Below, piece after piece: positions 40,008-47,578 of a stretch of 47,578 nucleotides of DNA. Source of the DNA: a virus; IMG/VR virus record IMGVR_UViG_3300017783_000042, positions 1-47,578 of that record; one strand, written 5' to 3'. The position numbers and the translations under genes are program-made. Within the stretch, counting starts at the first letter, position 1, and every line of letters starts with the position of its first letter. The notes under the pieces were generated by a model. The model made no database searches. It worked only from the letters and a program-made list of their open reading frames with translations, and was not told where the DNA came from.

Positions 40008-40301
40008 ATGAAATACTATATCAAACACCCGTATGCTTCTCAAGCAATGTTGATCACTACTATTAAGGGTGAAGTAGTGAACCTTTTAGGGAAAAACATC
40101 AGCCAGGATATTGAGGAAACTCCTAACCGTCCGGCTAGGAAATTCTTTGCTCGTGGAGTAACTCAAAAAGAGTTAGAGTATCTTCACGAAGAAGACCCTG
40201 GTAATTACACGAGATTGATCGGAAAACGATCTGAGCAAGAATTAAAAGCTCTTAAAGAGGATGCCGTAGAGGCTAAAATTTTAAAAGAAGGTGCTAAATA
40301 A
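40008..40301 (+). CDS. Hypothetical protein, 97 aa
   Basis: Basic-to-mixed small protein (KYYIKHPYASQAMLITTI ... EELKALKEDAVEAKILKEG) starting 1 nt after the previous stop. It is 7 nt before the portal gene. It could be a capsid or connector accessory. No family recognised. Confidence 0.55.
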   Translation: MKYYIKHPYASQAMLITTIKGEVVNLLGKNISQDIEETPNRPARKFFARGVTQKELEYLHEEDPGNYTRLIGKRSEQELKALKEDAVEAKILKEGAK

Positions 40302-40308
40302 ATTTTAG

Positions 40309-41877
40309 ATGTCTGTAGAAGATTTCAATCCAAAAATACACCGAACAAATCAGCAAAAGAAAAGGTCTATGGCTTTTAATTTTGCTGATGTTCGTAATCC
40401 AATATCATTGGAAATTTCTGACCCGGAAGAGTTGAAAACACTCTTCACGAAATGGCCACTTATTCCTTACGCTTATTCCCATGGGAATTCTGCTGTAGGA
40501 TTGCTTCATTTCTTGAATTCAGGAAGATTTATTTCCTCTTCATTAGGAGCTTGTCATGAAAGTATCAAGACCTATGCTTTTGGAAATAAAATAGATATAG
40601 GACATATTGTAGATGAGGATTTTGATCTAGGAGATGAGTTAGAACCGTTGACGGTTGAACAGAAAAAAACTTTCAGACAATTCTTGAAAGAAAATGTGGT
40701 TCTAGGAGATCAGATGAGCTACTCACAAATAACTGAATTTTTATATGATTCTTATAGAGATAATGGGAATTATTTTATTGAGTTAATTCATACTGAAACA
40801 GCTGGAGTAAAAACCTCCAAAATTCAGTACCATCCTACTACTAATTGTTGCTATCGAGTAACTCCACAAGATGGAGCAAAAATAATAGTAATTAGTCCAG
40901 TATGGAATGAGCAATATTTAGAAAAGAATCCACCGGCCCAAATTCCATTATTTCCTAATTACAAGAAATCTGCGGATGGGACGTTGAGAACAATTATACA
41001 TGTAAAGAATGGCAATATGAAATGGTACGGAAGACCAGATTGGATTGCTTGCTGGGTAGATGTTTTTAGAGAATATCAAGACTCAGATTATTTAGTAAAG
41101 ACTGCAAGTAATAGATTTACGGGAGAGGTTTTCATGGAGATCGAGGATGATGATTTAGAGTCAGGGAGTACGATAGACGATGAAGAAGCAATTGAAGCTG
41201 GTTTTGATTCAGTAACTGATAGAATTGAGGAGAATTTTACAGCTAAAGGAGACGACCCTCAATCGATTATTGTGACAACAAGGCCATACGGAGCTTCTAA
41301 CGCGTTTATTTATCAATTCAAACCAAATACCAACGAAAACTTTTTTAAGACGTCTAAGGAGCTTACTAGACAATCTATATTGGAAAATAATCAATGGTCA
41401 GAACGATTATTAGGAAATGCGAAAAATGAAGGATTTTCTAACGATACTCATGTGAAAGAATTGAAGGTAAAAGATATTTCAGTTCTTGAGAAATATAGAA
41501 TGAAAATATCATATGGTTTAAATCTATGTTTGAATGAAATTATTAAATTTCATAATTATCCAGAATTAGCTGAGATAGGTTTTTATTATAAATCATCATT
41601 AGAAAAATTACAAGAGAAGACCGTAGATTTTAAAACCACTATTGATGCCTTCGGAGTAGGAGTAAGGGCTGGAGTAATTACTCCAACAATTGACGATGAA
41701 GAGTTCTTTAGAAATTTCTTACAAGTAGCTCCAGTAAATTCTGAAGTAGAGGAATCTTGGAGCGAAGACGGAGGATATAGAAGACCGATTACTCTGAAAG
41801 GATCAGAAGATTCAGAATCAGAAGAAACTAGAACAGGAGAAGGGAAGACAGAAAAATCTGAAAAAGAAGAAAAATAA
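40309..41877 (+). CDS. Portal protein
   Basis: 522 aa. Portal-like features: N-terminal HTNQQ/RSMAFNF start, the WYGRPDW motif that recurs in phage portals, long alpha/beta body, EKYRMKISYGLNLCLNEI near the stem/wing region, and an acidic Ser/Glu tail (about 495-520). It forms the dodecameric channel at the capsid vertex for DNA entry and tail attachment. It overlaps the next gene by 1 nt. Lying downstream of the capsid gene and far from terminase is unusual order. Confidence 0.78.
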   Translation: MSVEDFNPKIHRTNQQKKRSMAFNFADVRNPISLEISDPEELKTLFTKWPLIPYAYSHGNSAVGLLHFLNSGRFISSSLGACHESIKTYAFGNKIDIGHIVDEDFDLGDELEPLTVEQKKTFRQFLKENVVLGDQMSYSQITEFLYDSYRDNGNYFIELIHTETAGVKTSKIQYHPTTNCCYRVTPQDGAKIIVISPVWNEQYLEKNPPAQIPLFPNYKKSADGTLRTIIHVKNGNMKWYGRPDWIACWVDVFREYQDSDYLVKTASNRFTGEVFMEIEDDDLESGSTIDDEEAIEAGFDSVTDRIEENFTAKGDDPQSIIVTTRPYGASNAFIYQFKPNTNENFFKTSKELTRQSILENNQWSERLLGNAKNEGFSNDTHVKELKVKDISVLEKYRMKISYGLNLCLNEIIKFHNYPELAEIGFYYKSSLEKLQEKTVDFKTTIDAFGVGVRAGVITPTIDDEEFFRNFLQVAPVNSEVEESWSEDGGYRRPITLKGSEDSESEETRTGEGKTEKSEKEEK

Positions 41878-42554
41878 TGAGCACACTAATCACAGGATTT
41901 GAAGTAATTGAATATGGCCCGGTTGATAAAGATTATCCGGTGGATGTGGTTTGTACTCATATCAAAAGAGTAGAATTAGCTGAGTTCGCAAAATGCTATT
42001 TAGGATTAGAATTTTATGAAGAAATTTTGGCTAAGGTTACGGACATTAGTTCAGCCACGGCTTTTGTTGTTGGAGATACTTATGCAAAGGATGCAATGAT
42101 CATTTTCAAAGGAGTTGCATGGAAATCAAAAGCAGATGGAAATACTACTCATCCTCAGAACGATATTTCTAAATGGGAGAGAGTAAGTAAGTTCACTGAT
42201 TCATGTCTAAATTCTTTATGGGATTCAGGTTTAAAATATTGGTTAGGCTATGCTGTAATTCTTACTTCGATTAGGTATAATACTTATAAAGCAGGAACCA
42301 AAGGATTGGTAAAATATACAGATGACGAGACAGGAATTTCTACAGTGAATACTAAAGAATTTGGAGATTTTAAAAGAGAACTTTTACATGACACCGAAAA
42401 TTGGTTAACCATAATTTATGACTATATGGTGAGAGTAACCGAGGACACAGATAATGAGTGTTCTTATTCTAATATTGAAGAGATTTCGACAGCTTGTGGC
42501 ACTTGTATAACTCCAAAGAAAAGAAGGAAAAAAAGATGGCACTTTAAAAAATAA
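41877..42554 (+). CDS. Head-tail connector/adaptor (tentative)
   Basis: 225 aa. Residues about 60-100 contain GDTYAKDAMIIFKGVAWKSK...PQNDISKWE, the Y-x-x-G-x-x-V/I-x-x-x-G ... W pattern of small carbohydrate-binding-type (CBM5/12-like) modules that Bacteroidota phage connector proteins sometimes contain. The C-terminus is basic (KKRRKKRWHFKK) and holds C-G-T-C. The position after portal argues for a connector. Confidence 0.55.
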   Translation: MSTLITGFEVIEYGPVDKDYPVDVVCTHIKRVELAEFAKCYLGLEFYEEILAKVTDISSATAFVVGDTYAKDAMIIFKGVAWKSKADGNTTHPQNDISKWERVSKFTDSCLNSLWDSGLKYWLGYAVILTSIRYNTYKAGTKGLVKYTDDETGISTVNTKEFGDFKRELLHDTENWLTIIYDYMVRVTEDTDNECSYSNIEEISTACGTCITPKKRRKKRWHFKK

Positions 42555-42560
42555 TTAATC

Positions 42561-42911
42561 ATGATAGGATTTAATTTATTTGAAAGATATATGAAAAAAG
42601 GTCTAGGAATAATTTTGCTAGACGAAGAGTTAAATGATGATAAAGAATTCCAAAGAAGATGGAATATTTGTCAATCAAATGTTTGTGGAGTATATGACGA
42701 GAAAAAGGATAAATGTAGAAGTTGTGGGTGTTATATGGAAATCAAAGCAAACATGAAAAAACATATCAATATTAAGGCTCTTGGAAGAGTAGAAATTACT
42801 CATTGCCCATTAGCTTATTGGGGAGAAGGATTAGGAGAAGAGGAGAGAAAACAAGAATTAGAAATTACCAATTATTACAGAAAATTAGATGGAAAAGAAT
42901 CTATAAAATAA
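42561..42911 (+). CDS. Zinc-binding protein, 116 aa
   Basis: Cysteines C37 and C42 (ICQSNVCG), then CRSCGC (C52, C55, C57) and another at THCPLAY suggest a Zn site. It has a short hydrophobic N-terminus (GLGIILLDEE). It lies between connector and a structural gene, 6 nt after the former. Function unknown. Confidence 0.6.
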   Translation: MIGFNLFERYMKKGLGIILLDEELNDDKEFQRRWNICQSNVCGVYDEKKDKCRSCGCYMEIKANMKKHINIKALGRVEITHCPLAYWGEGLGEEERKQELEITNYYRKLDGKESIK

Positions 42912-42937
42912 TTTTTTAATCTTTTAAATTTTTAAAA

Positions 42938-43636
42938 ATGTCAGTTTTAAAACTTTATAATCCAGAGGCTGATGCTTCTAACACGATCCAGGTTCATAAG
43001 AAGTTCTCAGGATGCTGCCAAGATACGGTGGCTTTTTGTAAATATGCTTTGACTGGAATCGACATTACTAATGGAGTAACAGCAATCACTTTGACTATCG
43101 ACGGTTCTCCTGAAGTAGTAACTTTCGCAGAGGAAACTACTGCAAAAGGGATTCGAGTAGCAATTGCTACAGCTCTAAAGTCTAAAGGGTATGACCCTTA
43201 TTATGACGATTCTTGGAAAGGAATTTCTGTAGATGCGACTTCGATTTCTATCATCGGAGAAGCTGTAGTAACTCACATCACCGTGAATTCTTCAGCTGTA
43301 GCAACGACAGCTCTTTGTACTATCGGGAGAGTATGTAGTTTCACGGGAGTTGTTGATTATGACACCGATATGGGAGACTTAGTGATTAATGGTTCTGCTG
43401 GTACGGCAGTTGGAACGGGTGCTGGATTTGCTGCGGGTGATACCGCTGGTGTAAAAGCAGCATTAATTGTAGCTCTAGGTACTGAAGGCCAAGCTTATCA
43501 ATCTGTAACTATTACAGAAGATACCGTAACAGGAGCTTTCACTTATAAATTAGCTTTAGACGGAAGTCCAGCTATTGCAGTGGATGGAAATGTGCTTACT
43601 CATTGTGGGTGTATTCCTGACTTAATCTCGGCTTAA
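42938..43636 (+). CDS. Virion protein, beta-rich, 232 aa (tentative)
   Basis: Thr/Gly/Ala-rich, with strands such as GVTAITLTIDGSPEVVTF and VTITEDTVTGAFTYKLAL, and Cys pairs (SGCCQDTVAFC, HCGC). Composition and place (end of head operon, before the tail fibre) fit a head decoration or fibre-base protein. The leader TTTAAATTTTTAAAA precedes the ATG. A strong hairpin follows. Confidence 0.55.
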   Translation: MSVLKLYNPEADASNTIQVHKKFSGCCQDTVAFCKYALTGIDITNGVTAITLTIDGSPEVVTFAEETTAKGIRVAIATALKSKGYDPYYDDSWKGISVDATSISIIGEAVVTHITVNSSAVATTALCTIGRVCSFTGVVDYDTDMGDLVINGSAGTAVGTGAGFAAGDTAGVKAALIVALGTEGQAYQSVTITEDTVTGAFTYKLALDGSPAIAVDGNVLTHCGCIPDLISA

Positions 43637-43646
43637 TTAAATTTTC

Positions 43647-43674
43647 AGAGACCTCTAAATTTTTAGAGGTCTCT
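43647..43674. terminator. Perfect 13-bp hairpin after the head operon
   Basis: AGAGACCTCTAAA (43647-43659) pairs perfectly with TTTAGAGGTCTCT (43662-43674). It is followed by AAATTAAAAAAA rather than a T-run, so it may work as a bidirectional terminator, RNA-stability element or binding site. Confidence 0.55.
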
Positions 43675-43693
43675 AAATTAAAAAAATTTAAGA

Positions 43694-46600
43694 ATGAAAA
43701 ATATTTTTATAGCTTTATTACTACTCTTCTCTTATCAAGCTTCAGCTCAATTTGATATTTCTTTTTATAATTGTTCTCAATCAACTCGGATTAATTGCAA
43801 AGGGTGTGATATTCAAAAAGATTTATTTACAGGGATAATTATAAAAGGAGGTCGAAAACCTGATATTGCTTTTTATTCTCCAGTTAAAGTAACCACTCAA
43901 GGTTCATTAGTAACTTTTACGGATGCTTTTGGAAGTACTCGAACTATTAGATTATCTCAGCTAAATAACTACTCTACGTTGCCTCAATTACTAGGGGCAA
44001 TTGCAGATTTCCAATGTGACCCCCTTTTACCTGTTTGTAGTGATGGGCAAGCTCTTATTTATGATACAAATAGTGGGGATTGGATTTGTAGTGATTTTCT
44101 AAATATTTATACTGAAAATAATACTATACAAGAGAATAGATTAGTAACAATAAAATCAGATTCATCACTTTACTTCGGTAATGATTTTGATGAAGGTATA
44201 GGGGTAAGATATTTGTCAGGATTCACAGGAATTCCTACTGCTGGTGATTATAATGTTAGGGGTGCATCTTTATGGTTTAATAATAATGTGAGTGGTGAAG
44301 AGGCTAGCATTGGTTGGGGAGATGGGGAAGAGTTCCAAATCGCAACAAATCAAAGAATGTTTGTGAATTCGGGAAAGATGAAATTTACTTCAACAGGAAG
44401 AATTCAATTCTTAGCTAATGATGAAGATATTACTTTTACAACAACAACGGGAGATATTGTTTTTACTCCAACAGCACTTGCAAAAGGTGTCCGATATACT
44501 GGTTATGGAATAGGATCAAAAAGTTTGGCAACCTTGGGAAAAACTGGATTAGGTTATGTCTTTGGAATTGCTGATGATGGAACTGCTTATGACTTAGCAA
44601 TCTCAGATATTCAACAAGGAAATTTATATCTGAATGATGGTACATTGACAGGTGATAGGACGGTGACAATGGGGGGAAATAATTTGACTTTTACAGGGGG
44701 GCAGTTATTAACAGACTTAGGGGGTTATCAAAATCCTTCTTATAGTTTTTCAAATAATAGAGGTTCGGGGTTGTATTCATTTGGTTCAAATGGAGTCGCT
44801 TTAACAGCAGACTCTAGTTATATTTTAGGTTTTCTTCATTCAAGCGGTGTGAATACGGCTACAATTTACGGTTCGGGGAATAATAGTGTAGGTGCTGGAA
44901 ATTTGACGATAACAGAAAATTCAAATGCTTTAGGTGGTAGTGAAAATGTTAGAACATCTATGTTTTGGTCAGGTGGAGTATTTAATATTGACGCGTGGGA
45001 AGCAGGCGTTGGGTACGAGAAGAACATATCGTTGAATGGATTGGGTGGAAATGTAGGAATAGGGACAACACCTAGTCACAAATTTAGCATTTCGGAGCAA
45101 AGCGTTCATTTCCAATGGTCAGGAACAGCGTTAAATACCTGGAGTGCATTTCGTCTTACTAATACAGATGATGTAATGACGGGCGCAAACCATACAATGT
45201 CATCAAATGGTACAGATTTGATTATTAATCGTTCGGCTGGAGGGGATATATTGTTTCGAGAAGCGAACGCAACTCAAATGAGTTTAGATGAAGATGGAAA
45301 TGTTGGAATAGGTACAATTGACCCAAGATTAAAGCTAGGAATTAACGGAGGTGTTAGTGTTGAAGCGGGAAACCCTTTGCGATTGTATAGTTTATCCAAT
45401 ACGCAATACAGTCATATACTGACTGATGCAAGTTCTAATTTAGAAATAAAAGCTCTTGGAACTGGTGCAAGTGATGTAAACATATTAGCAGCTGATAATA
45501 TAAATTTTGGTACTGATTATTTAGATAATTTTTCAACCAAAATGACCATTTTAGATAATGGGAATGTTGGAATAGGAGTTGTAAATCCTACTACGAAATT
45601 GCAAGTTGATGGTACTATTAAAACAGGAAGTTCAACAAATGCTGGAAATATATTACTAGAGAATGACCAACATATTTGGAATATGTACACAGCGAACGGC
45701 GCTGACCATTTGTATCTAAAAGGCGCTGGAATTTTACGAGTACGAGACGCTTCAAATGATGATAAATTACAGGTCAATATGACAAATGGACATATTAATT
45801 TCGGGGACTATGGAAGTAATAATATCACGGGAACGGAAACAGGCTTGCTAGGCGTAACAAGTTCGGGTGATGTGATTGAAGTTGACCCGTCAGGATTTGG
45901 AACAGTTGGAGGTAGTGGAACAGCTAGTTATATTCCTAAGTTTTCAGCAGGTGGAACGGATATTGAAGATTCAAGAATTATTCAATATGCTGATAGTTTA
46001 GTTATTAGCGGTGACGGTGGAATGACTTTTTTGAGGTCTGACAATGTGACGAAAATAGGTTCAATTTCAAAAGTTACAGACGGACTAGAAATAGAAGGTT
46101 CGCAAAATTCTAATTTAATTTTTAAAACTTTAGGGAATCAAGATAGTGAGGGTTTTATTTTTCGTGATGCAAGCGACAACGGATTAGTAAAAATTCAAAA
46201 AAATGGAAATGTTGGGATAGGAACAAGTAACCCAAGTACAAATCTCCATATAACTAAGTCAACGGCTTATGGGAACACTATAAGACTTGAATCGGCAGGT
46301 AGTTATTGGGATATAGAAAAGGGAGAGGATGGGTATAGTTCACAAGCCTTATCCCTTTTGTATAATGGGAATAGAAATATTAGAATGATGGATGGACATC
46401 TTAATATGTTCACCACTAAAATATTAAGTAATGCGCACACTATCTTTACCGACCCATCAGTAAATTATAACGTAGGTTTTGGAACAGGTTCACCCGCCTC
46501 AGGTACTAGGGTTCAAATAAATGGGAAAGGGAATGGAAGTGGAACATATGGGCTAAAAGTTGAAAGTCAAACAGGAACTAATTTAGGGTTAGCTGTTCGG

Positions 46601-47578
46601 GATGATGGGAATGTGGGGATTGGAACAGATGTTCCAGCCGAAAGACTACATGTTGTTGATGGTAGAACAAGACTAGATTCAACGTTGATAATGGCGGGGG
46701 ATGAACCGCTTATCTCAATCGGCAAAGGAGGAAATATCTCTAATGCGGGAGCAATTCAATTTGTTGAAAATGGTTCTTCAAATTACAATTTCGGTTTCCG
46801 GTATAGACTTGACGGGGTGAACAATGAATTGGTTTTGGAAAGCATGAATGGGTCAAATGTAAATGATACAATAATGTTATTTGATAGAGATGTGAGAGAT
46901 GTTCAATTCTCTCAATATGGAGTTGGTTCTTTTGTTGATGCTTCTCCGGCATACTTACTTGGAGTAAATTCTTCGGGAGACATTAAGGAAGTTGACTTGG
47001 GGACTGTAGGCTCTGTTTCGGGGTCAGGAATACAAAACCAAGTGGCTAAATTTTCAGCAGGAGGAACGGATATTGAGGGTTCATTAATTTATAGCAATGG
47101 AATAGGAGTAGGTATGGGAGGGATCACAACACCGACGGCAGCTTTGGAAGTTGGAGGGAGTGGGATTACAAGTTCCTCGGCATTTGGTTATACCTTGGGA
47201 ACTTCTAACGAAACCCCAATTGGTTCATGGTCAAATGTTGGAGGGATTAATAGGTTTAGCGGGGGAACAGCTACAAGTCCTAACACTAGAGATTTTGAAT
47301 TCTATAACGGTACTGATGTAGTTATGCATCTTGATATGTTTGGAGAGAAAGTTGGCTTAGGTGTTTCAAATCCATCTCATAGATTAGATGTAAATGGTAA
47401 TGCAAGGATAGGACAACAATTGAATGCAAATGTTGCAGCGTCTTACATTTTAAGTCCTTCGTTAAGTTCTTTAGGAGAGGAAGATATGTTGATGATGCTT
47501 GCTTCAAATACAGCATCTTCTAGTAATTTGACTTTTGGTGGCGGTAGTACTATTTACAATGCGGCAACTTCGATAAAT
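43694..47578 (+). CDS. Tail fibre / receptor-binding protein with signal peptide (partial)
   Basis: 1295 codons without a stop to the window end, continuing in frame at base 1 if the genome closes. The N-terminus MKNIFIALLLLFSYQASA-Q reads as a Sec signal peptide. A short Cys-rich domain (about 20-145) follows, then about eight units of the type NVGIGTxxPxxxLxVxG (e.g. 45052, 45297, 45560, 46203, 46609, 47350), as in beta-helical phage fibres and Bacteroidota surface proteins. Two longer segments are duplicated (FSAGGTDIE at 45937 and 47047). No S74 chaperone is seen at the end. Likely adsorption protein; the signal peptide is unusual for a virion protein. Confidence 0.78.
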   Translation, partial: MKNIFIALLLLFSYQASAQFDISFYNCSQSTRINCKGCDIQKDLFTGIIIKGGRKPDIAFYSPVKVTTQGSLVTFTDAFGSTRTIRLSQLNNYSTLPQLLGAIADFQCDPLLPVCSDGQALIYDTNSGDWICSDFLNIYTENNTIQENRLVTIKSDSSLYFGNDFDEGIGVRYLSGFTGIPTAGDYNVRGASLWFNNNVSGEEASIGWGDGEEFQIATNQRMFVNSGKMKFTSTGRIQFLANDEDITFTTTTGDIVFTPTALAKGVRYTGYGIGSKSLATLGKTGLGYVFGIADDGTAYDLAISDIQQGNLYLNDGTLTGDRTVTMGGNNLTFTGGQLLTDLGGYQNPSYSFSNNRGSGLYSFGSNGVALTADSSYILGFLHSSGVNTATIYGSGNNSVGAGNLTITENSNALGGSENVRTSMFWSGGVFNIDAWEAGVGYEKNISLNGLGGNVGIGTTPSHKFSISEQSVHFQWSGTALNTWSAFRLTNTDDVMTGANHTMSSNGTDLIINRSAGGDILFREANATQMSLDEDGNVGIGTIDPRLKLGINGGVSVEAGNPLRLYSLSNTQYSHILTDASSNLEIKALGTGASDVNILAADNINFGTDYLDNFSTKMTILDNGNVGIGVVNPTTKLQVDGTIKTGSSTNAGNILLENDQHIWNMYTANGADHLYLKGAGILRVRDASNDDKLQVNMTNGHINFGDYGSNNITGTETGLLGVTSSGDVIEVDPSGFGTVGGSGTASYIPKFSAGGTDIEDSRIIQYADSLVISGDGGMTFLRSDNVTKIGSISKVTDGLEIEGSQNSNLIFKTLGNQDSEGFIFRDASDNGLVKIQKNGNVGIGTSNPSTNLHITKSTAYGNTIRLESAGSYWDIEKGEDGYSSQALSLLYNGNRNIRMMDGHLNMFTTKILSNAHTIFTDPSVNYNVGFGTGSPASGTRVQINGKGNGSGTYGLKVESQTGTNLGLAVRDDGNVGIGTDVPAERLHVVDGRTRLDSTLIMAGDEPLISIGKGGNISNAGAIQFVENGSSNYNFGFRYRLDGVNNELVLESMNGSNVNDTIMLFDRDVRDVQFSQYGVGSFVDASPAYLLGVNSSGDIKEVDLGTVGSVSGSGIQNQVAKFSAGGTDIEGSLIYSNGIGVGMGGITTPTAALEVGGSGITSSSAFGYTLGTSNETPIGSWSNVGGINRFSGGTATSPNTRDFEFYNGTDVVMHLDMFGEKVGLGVSNPSHRLDVNGNARIGQQLNANVAASYILSPSLSSLGEEDMLMMLASNTASSSNLTFGGGSTIYNAATSIN

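Noticed and set aside
45040-47400. Repeat array suggestive of CRISPR in the last 2.5 kb
   Set aside because: The repeats are degenerate coding repeats (NVGIG units) in one open frame, with irregular spacing.
1-47578. Integrase, repressor or attachment sites of a prophage
   Set aside because: No tyrosine/serine integrase, excisionase or CI-like repressor is recognisable; the small HTH protein at 35482 is not enough to call lysogeny.

Overview
This window looks like the whole genome of a tailed bacteriophage (Caudoviricetes, siphovirus-like) that infects a member of the Bacteroidota, most likely a flavobacterium. All genes lie on the + strand and are tightly packed, often with ATGA overlaps. 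The DNA is very AT-rich. Most start codons lack a Shine-Dalgarno sequence and follow A/T-rich leaders. Promoter-like sites resemble the Bacteroidota -7 element TAnnTTTG, and exported proteins carry short signal peptides ending in ..A-Q. I see no integrase, repressor or tRNA gene, which suggests a virulent phage. The last reading frame (43694 to the window end) is open and in frame with the first 111 bases, so the sequence is probably circular or circularly permuted and cut inside the tail-fibre gene.

Layout. 1-111: C-terminus of the tail fibre, then a large hairpin. 241-1457: two small early units behind near-identical promoters. 1491-7261: recombination/replication operon with SbcD and SbcC (T4 gp47/gp46-like), a DUF3820 protein, a DUF3820-like/HNH fusion, a Dda/RecD-like helicase and a RuvC-like resolvase. 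7371-9909: NinB-like and DUF3310-like proteins, a thymidylate-synthase-family enzyme whose specificity residue predicts dCMP rather than dUMP, and dUTPase. 10016-11394: FEN/RNase H-type 5' nuclease, a zinc protein and dCMP deaminase. 11485-11862: DenV-type pyrimidine-dimer glycosylase. 11894-15253: attenuator-like leader, small proteins and a family A DNA polymerase. 15266-16883: T4 gp32-like SSB and a conserved unknown.

The late region starts at 16950 with small and large terminase. It continues with a tail-assembly chaperone that has a clear -1 frameshift site (20159-20168), a glucosaminidase lysin, an HK97-gp10-like protein, a phage-encoded outer-membrane-like protein, a NUMOD4-like/GIY-YIG pair, the tape measure protein (1224 aa), a run of seven tiny overlapping genes, a second lysin (NlpC/P60/CHAP-like), two large tail proteins and a small-gene cluster with a metallophosphoesterase. 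The head module (S49-type protease, scaffold-like protein, capsid, possible tail tube, portal, connector) comes after the tail genes, at 36603-43636, followed by a long tail fibre with a signal peptide and NVGIG repeats.

The genes add up to self-sufficient replication (polymerase, helicase, SSB, 5' nuclease), recombination and resolution (SbcCD, NinB, RuvC-like), nucleotide-pool remodelling, UV repair, headful-type packaging, and two peptidoglycan hydrolases for lysis or entry. The most interesting points are the altered thymidylate synthase, the chaperone frameshift, a long-range 21-bp inverted repeat, a repeat-bearing GIY-YIG gene with a 28-bp palindrome, the tiny-gene cascade, a shared early promoter with conserved downstream sequence, and hairpin attenuators placed inside coding regions.
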